A stretch of DNA of 64,000 nucleotides from an uncultured Clostridium sp. (lineage in GTDB: Bacteria > Bacillota > Clostridia > Clostridiales > Clostridiaceae): positions 19,971 to 83,970 of the forward strand of contig NZ_CAAGHK010000014.1 in the NCBI RefSeq assembly GCF_900769625.1. Reading direction: 5' to 3'. Below the pieces are notes generated by a model. It did not search any database, had not been told where the DNA came from, and saw only the letters and a program-made list of their open reading frames with translations. The stretch's first letter is position 1; every line of letters starts with the position of its first letter. The position numbers were made by a program, and so were the translations under genes. Below are positions 34,202 to 43,710 of this stretch, one piece after another.

Positions 34202-36130
34202 GTGGGAGATAATTTAGTATACAAGATTTTAAAGAGTCATATAGTTGAAGGTGAACTAAAGGCAGGAGAACCAGTAGCATTAAAAATTGATAAGACTTTG
34301 ACTCAGGACTCAACAGGCACAATGGCATACCTTCAATTAGAAGCAATGGGCATTGACAGAGTTAAAACAAAAAAATCAGTAGCATTTGTAGATCATAATA
34401 TGTTACAACAGGGATTTGAAAATGCTGATGACCATAAATTTATTCAAACTGTTGCATCTAAATATGGAGTATATTTTTCAAAACCAGGTAACGGTATTTG
34501 TCACCAGATATTCTTAGAAAGATTCTCAACTCCTGGAGATACATTAATAGGATCAGACAGCCATACTCCAACAGCTGGTGGAGTAGGAATGCTTGCAATG
34601 GGAGCAGGTGGATTAGATGTTGCTTTAGCTATGGGTGGCGGAGCATATAATATAAACACTCCAAAGGTTGTTAAGGTTGAACTTACAGGAGCATTAAACA
34701 AGATGGTTTCTGCTAAAGATGTAATTCTTGAAGTATTAAGAATGCTTACAGTTAAAGGTGGAGTAGGAAAAGTATTTGAATATGCAGGTGAAGGTGTTAA
34801 GAGTCTTTCAGTTCCAGAAAGAGCAACTATAACTAATATGGGTGCAGAACTTGGAGCAACAACTTCAATATTCCCAAGTGATGAAAGAACTTTAGAATTC
34901 TTCAAGGCTCAGGGAAGAGAAGAAGACTGGATAGAATTCAAACCAGATGCAGATGCTGTTTACGATGAAGTTGTAACTGTTAATCTTAGTGAATTAGAAC
35001 CATTAACAGCTAAACCACATATGCCAGATAATGTAGTTAAGGTTACTGAAGCTGGAAAGATAAAAGTTGACCAGGTATTTATCGGAAGCTGTACAAACTC
35101 TTCATATATGGATTTAATGAAGGTTGCAAGAATCTTAAAGGATAAAAAGGTTAATCCTAATGTAAGTTTAGTAATCGGACCTGGCTCAAGACAGGTTATG
35201 GAGATGATTGCTAGAAATGGTGCATTAGCAGATATAATCAGTGCAGGAGCAAGAATACTTGAAAACTCTTGTGGACCTTGTATCGGTATGGGTCAAGCTC
35301 CTGGAACAAATGGAATATCTTTAAGAACTGTAAACAGAAACTTCTACGGAAGAAGTGGAACATTATCAGGACAAATATATATTGTCAGCCCAGAAACTGC
35401 TGCAGTTTCTGCAATTAATGGATATCTAACTGATCCAAGAAAAATGATTAATGATGTTGATTTAGATATTGAAATGCCAGAAAAATTCATTATAGATGAT
35501 TCAATGATTTTACCACCAGCACCAACTAATGCAGAAGTAGAAGTTGTAAGAGGACCAAACATAAAACCATTCCCAATAGGAAAGCCATTAGGTGAAGAAG
35601 TAGATGGAAAGGTAGTTATCAAGGTTGATGATAATATAACAACAGACCATATTATGCCTTCAAACTCTAAGTTATTACCATTTAGATCTAATATTCCTTA
35701 TCTTTCAGAATTCTGTTTCAGCACAATCGATGCAGATTTCCCTAAAAGAGCTAAGGAAAATAATGGCGGATTCATTATTGCAGGAGAAAATTATGGTCAA
35801 GGTTCAAGTAGAGAACATGCTGCTTTAGCACCATTATACTTAGGAATTAAGGGAGTTGTGGCTAAGTCATTCGCTAGAATTCATAAAGCTAACTTAATCA
35901 ACAATGGAATAATTCCAATGGAGTTCAAGAACCCAGCAGACTATGATAAGATTGATTTATTAGATGAATTAAAAATTGATGGAGTTCAAAATGCTTTAGC
36001 AGAGGGAAAAGTTATAGTTAAGAACATAACTAAAGGTCTTGAATTCGAAGCTGTTGCTGACTTAACTGAAAAAGAAATTGCTGTAATAAAAGCAGGCGGA
36101 AGATTAAATTACGTAAAACATAGCAGCTAA
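34202..36130 (+). CDS. acnA: Aconitate hydratase
   Basis: 642 residues from a GTG start with AGGGGGAT upstream. It isomerises citrate to isocitrate through a [4Fe-4S] cluster. Cluster ligands are seen in FIGSCTNSSYMDL and NSCGPCIGMGQAPGTNG. The substrate-binding SDSHTPTAGGVGMLAMGAGG and the swivel-domain ENYGQGSSREHAALAPLYLG are intact. The length matches the shorter, mitochondrial-like bacterial aconitase form typical of clostridia rather than the roughly 900-residue AcnA. It is downstream of the Re-citrate synthase candidate, giving two consecutive steps toward 2-oxoglutarate. The symbol follows common usage and is not decisive. Confidence 0.93.
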   Translation: MGDNLVYKILKSHIVEGELKAGEPVALKIDKTLTQDSTGTMAYLQLEAMGIDRVKTKKSVAFVDHNMLQQGFENADDHKFIQTVASKYGVYFSKPGNGICHQIFLERFSTPGDTLIGSDSHTPTAGGVGMLAMGAGGLDVALAMGGGAYNINTPKVVKVELTGALNKMVSAKDVILEVLRMLTVKGGVGKVFEYAGEGVKSLSVPERATITNMGAELGATTSIFPSDERTLEFFKAQGREEDWIEFKPDADAVYDEVVTVNLSELEPLTAKPHMPDNVVKVTEAGKIKVDQVFIGSCTNSSYMDLMKVARILKDKKVNPNVSLVIGPGSRQVMEMIARNGALADIISAGARILENSCGPCIGMGQAPGTNGISLRTVNRNFYGRSGTLSGQIYIVSPETAAVSAINGYLTDPRKMINDVDLDIEMPEKFIIDDSMILPPAPTNAEVEVVRGPNIKPFPIGKPLGEEVDGKVVIKVDDNITTDHIMPSNSKLLPFRSNIPYLSEFCFSTIDADFPKRAKENNGGFIIAGENYGQGSSREHAALAPLYLGIKGVVAKSFARIHKANLINNGIIPMEFKNPADYDKIDLLDELKIDGVQNALAEGKVIVKNITKGLEFEAVADLTEKEIAVIKAGGRLNYVKHSS

Positions 36131-36162
36131 TTAAGAAATAAAAAATAGTTTTAAAATAGAGA

Positions 36163-36206
36163 AACAGATTAGTGTATAACTTTTAATATACTAATCTGTT
36201 TTTTTA
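36163..36206 (+). terminator. Terminator after aconitase
   Basis: A stem of about 15 bp with one wobble (36163-36177 with 36186-36200) is followed by T6. Confidence 0.85.
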
Positions 36207-36307
36207 GTTTAGTGATATAATATTCTTAGGGATAATTAATAGTGTGAATAGATAGATAAAAGATAAAGAAACTAAATAATAATGTTAATTATAGGAGTTT
36301 GATAAAT

Positions 36308-36817
36308 ATGGATAAAAGTATTAGATTATCAGGAATTGCATATGAGAGTCTTGTTAATGGTCCTGGAATGAGAAGAGTATTTTTTGCACAAGGCTGTAGA
36401 CATAACTGTAAAGGCTGTTTTAATCCTGATACTCATGATTTTAATGGTGGAGAAGAACGTAATATGGATGAACTTATAGAAGCTGTTAAAGAGAATCCTA
36501 TGCTCAGAGGAGTTACATTCAGTGGTGGTGATCCTTGGGAGCAGGCTGACAAGTTTGCATATATGGCAAAGGCATTTAAGGACAGTGGATTAAGTGTATG
36601 GTCTTATACAGGATATACTTATGAATATATACTTGAACATAAGGATGAAAGAAACGGCTGGAATGAATTACTAAATAATATAGATGTACTTGTAGATGGA
36701 AGATTTGAAGAGGATAAGGTGGAAGAAGGACTGAAATTTAGAGGTTCATCAAATCAGAGAATAATACACGTAAAAGATACATTAAAACAAGGAAATGTGA
36801 TAACACTTAATTATTAA
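36308..36817 (+). CDS. nrdG: Anaerobic ribonucleotide reductase activating protein
   Basis: 169 residues from the ATG at 36308 (TAGGAG about 10 bases upstream; the in-frame TTG at 36299 is too close to it). It is a radical-SAM enzyme with the CRHNCKGC cluster motif preceded by RVFFAQG, and VTFSGGDPWEQ for SAM binding. It generates the glycyl radical on NrdD. The gene stands apart from nrdD, in its own unit after an aconitase terminator. Confidence 0.95.
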   Translation: MDKSIRLSGIAYESLVNGPGMRRVFFAQGCRHNCKGCFNPDTHDFNGGEERNMDELIEAVKENPMLRGVTFSGGDPWEQADKFAYMAKAFKDSGLSVWSYTGYTYEYILEHKDERNGWNELLNNIDVLVDGRFEEDKVEEGLKFRGSSNQRIIHVKDTLKQGNVITLNY

Positions 36818-37016
36818 TGTATATAAGTTCTAATAATGAATTTACAGTAAAGATTTTATCTTTAATTTATAATTATCAAATGTCAATTGAAATATATATT
36901 ATAATTAATATGATTTTAGCGGGGAATTTAGTGAAAAAGAAGGAATTAATTCTCTTGAAAGAGGAGAAAAATTCAGATGCACATATAAAGTTACAGCGAA
37001 ATAAAAATCATAGATG

Positions 37017-37113
37017 TTATCAACATAAACCATCTTTAAAAGTTGAAAGCTATTCACAGATGTGTAGAAAAAATATAAATATGTGTGGATTATTATTATT
37101 TAATTGTGGATAA
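37017..37113. other. Cluster of DnaA-box-like 9-mers
   Basis: TTATCAACA (37017-37025), TGTGGATTA (37084-37092) and TGTGGATAA (37105-37113) lie in a non-coding, A+T-rich stretch between nrdG and the glycosylase gene. The last is a perfect DnaA box; the others differ at one position. Chance occurrence in AT-rich DNA cannot be excluded. Confidence 0.4.
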
Positions 37114-37149
37114 ACTTAAACATATATTTATTAAAAAGTTGGTGAAAAC

Positions 37150-37761
37150 ATGATTATAGAAAAAAGCTTTTATAGAAAAGGTGCTTTAGAACTAGCCGAA
37201 AAACTTTTGGGAAAAATTCTTGTTAGAAAAGTAGATGGAAGAGTTTTAAAAGGAAAGATAGTCGAGACAGAAGCGTATATTGGAGAGATAGATAAAGCAT
37301 CTCATGCTTATAATAGCAGAAGAACAGAAAGAACAGAGCCTTTATTTCATGAAGGCGGTATAGCATACGTATATTTTATATATGGATTATATCACTGTTT
37401 TAATGTAATAAGCGGTGAAAAAGATAAAGGTGAAGGGGTGCTGATAAGAGCTGTTGAGCCGTTAAATGAATTTGATTATATTTCACAAAAAAGATTTAAG
37501 AAGGATTTCAATGAACTTAGCAATGACAAGAAAAAAACATTAACTAATGGCCCTTCCAAGCTTTGTATGGCTTATTCAATCGATAAGAGCGATAATTACA
37601 AAAAACTTTATGAAGAAAGCGATTTTTATATAGAAGATTCTACAGAAGATAACTTTGAGATAGTGAAGACGACACGCATAGGAATTGACTACGCTGAAGA
37701 AGCAATAGAGTTTCCATGGAGATTTTATATAAAAGATAATCCGTATATATCAGTAAAATAA
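37150..37761 (+). CDS. DNA-3-methyladenine glycosylase (AAG/MPG family)
   Basis: 203 residues. It excises alkylated purines such as 3-methyladenine, starting base-excision repair. Family blocks seen are FYRKGALELAEKLLGKILVRK, GKIVETEAYIGEIDKASHAYNSRRTERTEPLF (catalytic Glu within VETEAY), GGIAYVYFIYGLYHCFNVIS, and GVLIRAVEPL. TNGPSKLCMA closes the active site. It is an ortholog of human MPG and B. subtilis Aag and unrelated to E. coli AlkA. GTTGGTG precedes the ATG. It is monocistronic. Confidence 0.95.
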   Translation: MIIEKSFYRKGALELAEKLLGKILVRKVDGRVLKGKIVETEAYIGEIDKASHAYNSRRTERTEPLFHEGGIAYVYFIYGLYHCFNVISGEKDKGEGVLIRAVEPLNEFDYISQKRFKKDFNELSNDKKKTLTNGPSKLCMAYSIDKSDNYKKLYEESDFYIEDSTEDNFEIVKTTRIGIDYAEEAIEFPWRFYIKDNPYISVK

Positions 37762-37771
37762 ATTGAATTAT

Positions 37772-37813
37772 AAGTTCTGAATTGGCTGTAAGAAAGCTGA
37801 TTCAGAACTTTTT
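37772..37813 (+). terminator. Terminator after the glycosylase
   Basis: A perfect 11-bp stem (37772-37782 with 37800-37810) encloses a smaller hairpin and is followed by a T run. Confidence 0.8.
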
Positions 37814-37928
37814 GTATATGTAATAAGTTTACTCAGATTAAGTATTGTCAAGAAATTACGACAAATACTTAAACAGCAGTATAGTTTTATTATGCAGAAT
37901 TAAATATCTTAGGTAAAAGGTGATTTTC

Positions 37929-38033
37929 ATGATATTAAGAGTTGAACGAAAAGAAACAAAAAATTATGATAACACTACCGATGAAAAATTTATTGAAAGT
38001 TTTAGATTTTTTTATTTAAAATTGAATAATTAA
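37929..38033 (+). CDS. Possible 34-residue peptide upstream of pckA
   Basis: A short frame starts at ATG 37929 with AAAGGTGA 6 bases upstream and ends at 38033. The peptide is polar and charged (MILRVERKETKNYDNTTDEK onward). There is no known motif. It is the only plausible gene in the 440-base gap; the rest of the gap (37814-37928, 38034-38249) shows nothing I can name. It may not be real. Confidence 0.25.
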   Translation: MILRVERKETKNYDNTTDEKFIESFRFFYLKLNN

Positions 38034-38249
38034 TGGAATATTAAATTCAAGAATTATATTTTTTCAGAATTATTATAAGTATAGATTCATATTATTTTAA
38101 TAGCGGAAAGGTTATTGTAGGATTTTTATCATTCACTTTTGGGGTTAAAAATGAATATTTATAATTATAAGAATTGCAATTATTAAAATAGCAGATATAA
38201 TTAGTAGCATTTTTATTCTATTAATAATATTAAGGGAGATATTTTATAG

Positions 38250-39815
38250 ATGTTAGATAATTTAGATTACTTAAATATAAAAGAATATAAAAGAATATAT
38301 AGAAATTTAAGTATACCAGAACTTATGGAATTTGCAATTAAAAGAGGAGAAGGTATTCTATCTGATAAAGGTGCTTTAGTAGTAAATACAGGAAAGTATA
38401 CTGGAAGATCGCCAAAAGACAGATTTATTGTCAGAGATAAAATAACAGATGCTGATTTAAATTGGAATAATGTTAATCTGCCAATAGATGCAGACAAGTT
38501 TGCTAAAATACATGGAGAAGTATTGGAATATCTTAAAGGGAAGGACTTGTTTATATTTGATGGTCATGTAGGAGCTTCAAAAAAATACAGCATGCCTATA
38601 CGTGTTATATGTGAATATGCATACCAGGCTATGTTTGCCAGCCATATGTTTAGAAGGCCAGATGAAAAACAGCTTGATAATCATCAGCCTGAATTTAATA
38701 TAATTGCTGTTCCAGGATTTAAAGCAAAAGGAAAAGAAGATGGTCTTAATTCAGAAGCATTTATTCTTATCAATTTTTCAAAGAAACTTATACTTATTGG
38801 TGGAACAGCATATTCTGGTGAGATAAAGAAATCAGTATTTTCAGTGATGAATTATCTTTTACCTAAAAAAGGTGTACTGCCTATGCACTGCTCAGCAAAT
38901 AAAGGAGAAGATGGAAATACAGTAATATTCTTTGGATTATCAGGTACAGGAAAAACAACATTATCCACAGATCCCTTGCGAAAATTAATTGGAGATGATG
39001 AACACGGTTGGTCTGATGAAGGTGTATTCAATTTTGAAGGAGGATGCTATGCAAAGACAATCGGGCTTGATAAAGAAAAGGAAATAGAGATATACAATGC
39101 AATAAAATTTGGTACAATTCTTGAAAATGTAGTATTGGATAAGAATGGAGCACCTAATTATGATGATAGTAGATTTACTGAAAATACAAGAGCGGCATAT
39201 CCAGTAGATTATGTGGAAAATGTTGATCTTACAGGTTTAGGAAATAATCCTCATAAGATAATATTTTTGACAGCAGATGCAACTGGAATCATGCCGCCAA
39301 TAAGCAAATTGACAAAGGAAGCAGCTATGTATCATTTTATGTCTGGCTATACAAGCAAGGTGGCTGGAACAGAAAGAGGGATAGTAGAGCCACAGGCTAC
39401 ATTCTCAGACTGCTTTGGAGGGCCATTTATGTTAATGAATCCTATAGTATATGCTCATCTGCTTGGTGAAAAAATAAATAAATTCAATACAGAAGTTTAT
39501 CTTATAAACACTGGATGGATACGTGGTGGTTATGGAAACGGTGAAAGAATTAATCTGTTATATACAAGAGAAATGGTTAATGCCGTCATTGATGATAAAT
39601 TAAACAATGTAAAGTTTTATGAACATCCAGTATTCAAATTATTAATACCTGCTGAATGCCCAAATGTTCCAAAAGAAGTACTTAATCCTCGAGAATTATG
39701 GGATGATAAAGAAGAATATGATAAGAAAGCTTTGCAGTTGGCAGAAAACTTTAAAGATAATTTTAAACAATTTAAAAATGTTTCAGAGGATATTGTAAAT
39801 GCAGGAGTTAAATAA
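38250..39815 (+). CDS. pckA: Phosphoenolpyruvate carboxykinase (ATP)
   Basis: 521 residues, AAGGGAG site before ATG. It interconverts oxaloacetate plus ATP and PEP plus CO2. The P-loop GLSGTGKTTLSTDP is at about residues 229-242. YTGRSPKDRFIV, MHCSANKGEDGNTVIFF, DDEHGWSDEGVFNFEGGCYAKT (metal and phosphate sites) and LTADATGIMPPISKL match the ATP-dependent class. In an anaerobic clostridium it may run in either direction. It sits alone, convergent with asnS. Confidence 0.96.
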   Translation: MLDNLDYLNIKEYKRIYRNLSIPELMEFAIKRGEGILSDKGALVVNTGKYTGRSPKDRFIVRDKITDADLNWNNVNLPIDADKFAKIHGEVLEYLKGKDLFIFDGHVGASKKYSMPIRVICEYAYQAMFASHMFRRPDEKQLDNHQPEFNIIAVPGFKAKGKEDGLNSEAFILINFSKKLILIGGTAYSGEIKKSVFSVMNYLLPKKGVLPMHCSANKGEDGNTVIFFGLSGTGKTTLSTDPLRKLIGDDEHGWSDEGVFNFEGGCYAKTIGLDKEKEIEIYNAIKFGTILENVVLDKNGAPNYDDSRFTENTRAAYPVDYVENVDLTGLGNNPHKIIFLTADATGIMPPISKLTKEAAMYHFMSGYTSKVAGTERGIVEPQATFSDCFGGPFMLMNPIVYAHLLGEKINKFNTEVYLINTGWIRGGYGNGERINLLYTREMVNAVIDDKLNNVKFYEHPVFKLLIPAECPNVPKEVLNPRELWDDKEEYDKKALQLAENFKDNFKQFKNVSEDIVNAGVK

Positions 39816-39943
39816 ATAATAATTGAAACCAGGGAAGTCAAAATAATTAGGATTAAGAAATAATAAGTTTTTTAGGTTTTATATAGAGTAAATTGAATCA
39901 GTGATTGCTTGATAAATAGGTAGTTATAATTTGTTTTAAATTT

Positions 39944-39983
39944 ATAAAAAACTGATGATAGTTCATTAATGAACTATCATCAG
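39944..39983 (-). terminator. Terminator of asnS
   Basis: A perfect 32-base palindrome (39952-39983) is followed on the minus strand by TTTTTTA. It may also help to stop pckA on the plus strand, where the T run is shorter. Confidence 0.85.
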
Positions 39984-39999
39984 CTTTAAATTATATTTT

Positions 40000-41394
40000 C
40001 TAGAATTCAGAAGTTCCAGGAGTTCTAGGGAATGGTATTACGTCTCTGATATTAGTCATGCCAGTGATGTACATGATTAATCTTTCGAACCCTAAACCAA
40101 ATCCAGCATGTTTAGTTTCTCCGTATTTTCTTAATTCTAAGTACCACCAGTAATCTTCTTTAGCAAGACCTAATTCAGCCATTCTAGCTTCTAAAACGTC
40201 AAGTCTTTCTTCTCTTTGGCTTCCTCCGATGATTTCACCGATTCCAGGAACTAAAAGATCTGTTGCAGCAACAGTCTTCTTGTCATCGTTAAGTCTCATG
40301 TAGAATGCTTTGATATCCTTTGGATAATCAGTTACAAATAGAGGTTTCTTGAAGTGTTCTTCAGTAAGATATCTTTCATGTTCTGTTTGTAAATCGATTC
40401 CCCAAGATACAGGATAATCAAATTCTTTTCCACATTTTGCTAAGATTTCAACAGCTTCAGTATAAGTTACTCTAGCAAAATCAGAGGAAACAACGTGGTT
40501 TAATCTTTCTAATAATCCTTTATCAACGAATGAATTGAAGAACTGCATTTCTTCTGGACATTCATCCATTACATATTTGATTACATATTTAAGCATTGCT
40601 TCTGCAAGTTCCATATCATCTTCTAAGTCAGCAAAAGCTATTTCAGGTTCTATCATCCAGAATTCAGCAGCATGTCTAGTAGTATTAGAGTTTTCAGCTC
40701 TGAATGTTGGTCCGAATGTATAGATGTTTCTGAAAGCTAAAGCAAAACATTCACCATTTAACTGACCAGAAACAGTAAGGTTAGTTTCTTTACCAAAGAA
40801 ATCTTTAGTGTAATCTACTTCACCTTCTTTAGTTAGTTCTGGAGTTTTTGGATCTAATGTTGTAACTCTGAACATTTCTCCAGCGCCTTCACAGTCACTT
40901 CCAGTTATAATTGGAGTATGTGTATATACAAAGTTCTGTTCTTGGAAGAATTTATGTATTGCATAAGCTGCAACAGAACGAACTCTGAAAGTTGCAGAGA
41001 AGGCATTACTTCTTGGTCTTAAGTGAGCAATAGTTCTTAAATATTCAAAAGTGTGTCTTTTCTTTTGTAGAGGATAGTCTGAGTTTGACATACCTTCAAT
41101 AATTACTTCTTTTGCTTTTATTTCAAATGGTTGTTTTGCTTCAGGTGTTGCAACTAAAGTTCCAACTACAGTAAGAGATGAACTTATAGGTAATTTAGAT
41201 ATTTCTTTGAAGTTATCTAATTTTTCATCAAATACTACCTGGATGTTTTTGAAGAATGAACCATCATTGATTTCTATGAATCCGAAAGCATTAGATGCTC
41301 TTAAAGTTCTGATCCATCCTGAAATTGTTACGTCCTTTGATAAGAAATCATCAGTATTTCTATAAAGGCTTCTAATTAATGTTGACTTTGCCAT
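40000..41394 (-). CDS. asnS: Asparaginyl-tRNA synthetase
   Basis: 464 residues, TGGAGGTC site before ATG. It is a class II synthetase with an N-terminal OB-fold (VTISGWIRTLRASNAFGFIEINDGS). Motif 2-like FGPTFRAENSNTTRHAAEFWMIEPE and motif 3 GLGFERLIMYITGMTNIRDVIPFPRTPG follow. SGQLNGECFALAF fits AsnRS rather than AspRS. It charges tRNA-Asn directly. No T-box motif is seen in the 290 bases upstream. Confidence 0.96.
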   Translation of the reverse strand: MAKSTLIRSLYRNTDDFLSKDVTISGWIRTLRASNAFGFIEINDGSFFKNIQVVFDEKLDNFKEISKLPISSSLTVVGTLVATPEAKQPFEIKAKEVIIEGMSNSDYPLQKKRHTFEYLRTIAHLRPRSNAFSATFRVRSVAAYAIHKFFQEQNFVYTHTPIITGSDCEGAGEMFRVTTLDPKTPELTKEGEVDYTKDFFGKETNLTVSGQLNGECFALAFRNIYTFGPTFRAENSNTTRHAAEFWMIEPEIAFADLEDDMELAEAMLKYVIKYVMDECPEEMQFFNSFVDKGLLERLNHVVSSDFARVTYTEAVEILAKCGKEFDYPVSWGIDLQTEHERYLTEEHFKKPLFVTDYPKDIKAFYMRLNDDKKTVAATDLLVPGIGEIIGGSQREERLDVLEARMAELGLAKEDYWWYLELRKYGETKHAGFGLGFERLIMYITGMTNIRDVIPFPRTPGTSEF

Positions 41395-41685
41395 AATATA
41401 TGACCTCCATTATTCATGATTAATTTCACAGATTTTATGAAAAAATTTTTCCATAAAACTTATTAAAGATAAAAATTAAATATTATATTCATTAGCACGA
41501 GCCAATACAATATTCATAAATGAAATATAGAGGCAATCTAACTTGAGATTAAATTGCCCAATGTATAATATTACGGTTAATGCTAAATAAATTTTACAAT
41601 ACTTTCTTATTCAATGCAACTTGCCATGTACATAAGAACAATATTATTCATAAAGTTATGTACTAATGTATAGATGGACAGCAGA
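41395..41685. other. Intergenic region between asnS and the phosphoesterase
   Basis: It contains an imperfect hairpin at about 41530-41558 (GGCAATC with ATTGCC arms) that could end the phosphoesterase transcript on the minus strand. No gene or T-box is seen. Confidence 0.4.
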
Positions 41686-42384
41686 TTATTCTACGCCAGT
41701 TTCAAAAGAACGTATTAATTCTTGAGGAAAATCAAGCATAGTCATATCTTTAACTACTTTCTTTATTTCATAAGTAACTTCTTTAGTTTTTACTTGAACA
41801 CCATTAGTTTTATTTATATCTATGATGCAGTATGTAGGATTTGGTCTGCCAATTTTAGGTTTTCCAACGCTGCCGCAGTTGATAAATAATTTATTTCCAA
41901 ACTCTTTTGCACAAGGTAGGTGAGTGTGGGCACTTACAAGTATATCTTCTTTTAATGAATTCATTATTTCTGCTGTGTTTTCAGCATCCTGAAGCATATA
42001 TTCATTAATCTTATTAGGACTTCCATGGACAAATAAAATATTCTTGTCATCAATATTCAAAGAAATAGTAGAAGGCAGATTATTTAGATATATTCTGTTT
42101 TCCTCTCTTAATTCATTAACAGCCCAAGGCATGGAAAAAGAGTTTATAGGATTTTCTCTTATAAACGAATATTCATTATCTACAACTGAACTATCATAAT
42201 TGCCTTTAATGCAAAGTATATTACGTCTTCTTATAGTAGAAACTACTTCATTAGGATGTGGACCGTAACCAACTAAATCTCCTAAGCATATTATTGTATC
42301 GACTCTTTCATCATTGATATCTTCTAAAACAGTCTTAAGTGCATAAATATTAGCATGAATATCTGATATTACTGCTATTTTCAT
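41686..42384 (-). CDS. Calcineurin-like metallophosphoesterase, YfcE-like
   Basis: 232 residues, GGGAGGAT site before ATG. The dinuclear metal motifs are in order: SDIHAN (Asp, His), GDLVGYGPHPNEV (Asp), KGNYDSSV (the GNHD site with Tyr for His), LFVHGSP and VSAHTHLP. This small subgroup comprises cytoplasmic phosphodiesterases of mostly unknown substrate. The Tyr in GNYD is common in the subgroup and not a lesion. It is divergently placed with the M24 peptidase gene at 42581. Confidence 0.9.
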   Translation of the reverse strand: MKIAVISDIHANIYALKTVLEDINDERVDTIICLGDLVGYGPHPNEVVSTIRRRNILCIKGNYDSSVVDNEYSFIRENPINSFSMPWAVNELREENRIYLNNLPSTISLNIDDKNILFVHGSPNKINEYMLQDAENTAEIMNSLKEDILVSAHTHLPCAKEFGNKLFINCGSVGKPKIGRPNPTYCIIDINKTNGVQVKTKEVTYEIKKVVKDMTMLDFPQELIRSFETGVE

Positions 42385-42580
42385 AAGTTAATCCTCCCTA
42401 AACGCATAAGTATTATGTCATTGAACAAATCAAATTTATTCTAAATTTACAATTATAAATATATTATATCATTCATGGTTAAAGTAAGAATATGATTTTT
42501 ATCTGAAAAGTTATATAATAAGGAAAAATATTATAATTAAGTATTTGATAGATTTACGATATAAGAGGAGGCTGTATATA

Positions 42581-43657
42581 ATGAAAAAACAGAGAGTTTT
42601 GAATGTTATAAGAGAAATGGAGAAATTAGGTTTATCTCAAATGTTGGTATCATCTCAGGCATCAATTTATTATCTTACTGGAAAATGGATTTCTGCTGGA
42701 GAGAGAATGATAGCACTTTATTTAAATAAGAATGGACAACATAAATTTATAGTGAATAAGCTATTCCCAATAGAAGAAGATCTGGGAGTTGAAATAATAT
42801 GGTACAAAGACAGTGATGATTCAATGAAGATTTTAAGTGGAATCGTAAATAAGGATGAAGCGTTAGGCATTGATAAATTCTGGCCTGCACAATATATCAT
42901 AAGATTAATGGAACTTAATGCAGTTAAGGGATTTGTCAATTCATCAGGAATAATTGATGAACTAAGAATGGTTAAAGATGAGGAAGAAAAGAATCTGATG
43001 AGAGAATCATCTAAAATAAATGATAGAGTTATGAGAGTTCTTCAAGATGAACTTAAAGAAGCATATACTGAAAAATATTATGCGAGATTATTAGCTGAAA
43101 TATACGAAAATGAAGGCGCACAAGGTTTTTCATTTGATCCAATTCTTGCTTATGGTGAAAATGCTGCCGATCCACATCATGAACCAGATGGAAGCAAACT
43201 TAAAAAGGGAGACAGTCTGGTTATAGATATCGGAGGAGTATATAATCATTACTGTTCAGACATGACTAGAACTGTTTTTTTTGGTAAAGAGCCAAGTGAA
43301 GAACACAGAAAAATATATGAAATAGTCAGAAGAGCAAATTTAAATGCTATCGCTAAAGTTAAAGAAGGTGTTAAATTCTCAGAAATAGATGCAGCAGCAA
43401 GAGATTTAATAACTGAAGAAGGCTATGGTGAATACTTCACTCATAGAACTGGACATAGTATTGGTTTAGAGATTCATGACAAGGGTGATGTAAGCTCAAT
43501 AAATCATGCAGAAGTAAAAGAAGGAATGATATTCTCAATAGAACCAGGTATTTATTTACCGGGAAATATCGGTGTCAGAATTGAAGATTTAGTTCTTGTA
43601 ACTAAGGATGGATGTGAAATTTTAAATTCAGTTCCAAAAGAAATAACTATAGTTTAA
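42581..43657 (+). CDS. Second M24 peptidase, Xaa-Pro dipeptidase/aminopeptidase type
   Basis: 358 residues from the ATG at 42581 with GAGGAGG about 9 bases upstream; the earlier in-frame start at 42545 has no site. It has a creatinase N-terminal domain (about 1-125) and a pita-bread catalytic domain. Metal ligands are in DSLVIDIGGVYNHYCSDMTRT (two Asp), THRTGHSIGLEIHD (His), FSIEPGIYLPG (Glu) and GVRIEDLVLVT (Glu). It is shorter than the M24 enzyme at 10446 and closer to YqhT/PepQ-like enzymes. It is convergent with murC. Confidence 0.9.
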   Translation: MKKQRVLNVIREMEKLGLSQMLVSSQASIYYLTGKWISAGERMIALYLNKNGQHKFIVNKLFPIEEDLGVEIIWYKDSDDSMKILSGIVNKDEALGIDKFWPAQYIIRLMELNAVKGFVNSSGIIDELRMVKDEEEKNLMRESSKINDRVMRVLQDELKEAYTEKYYARLLAEIYENEGAQGFSFDPILAYGENAADPHHEPDGSKLKKGDSLVIDIGGVYNHYCSDMTRTVFFGKEPSEEHRKIYEIVRRANLNAIAKVKEGVKFSEIDAAARDLITEEGYGEYFTHRTGHSIGLEIHDKGDVSSINHAEVKEGMIFSIEPGIYLPGNIGVRIEDLVLVTKDGCEILNSVPKEITIV

Positions 43658-43663
43658 TTATAA

Positions 43664-43699
43664 TGAAGGCTGCTCAGAATTTAATCTGAGCAGCCTTTA
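43664..43699. terminator. Bidirectional terminator between the M24 peptidase and murC
   Basis: A perfect 13-bp stem (43666-43678 with 43685-43697) with a 6-base loop lies between convergent stop codons. Confidence 0.8.
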
Positions 43700-43710
43700 A
43701 ATCATTAAGA

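Noticed and set aside
36817..37113. 98-residue open frame overlapping the nrdG stop
   Set aside because: No ribosome site, biased composition and no domain; the stretch contains DnaA-box-like motifs and reads as intergenic DNA.
41395..41685. A possible T-box for asnS
   Set aside because: No GGGTGG-ACCGCG-like element or specifier layout is present on the minus strand.
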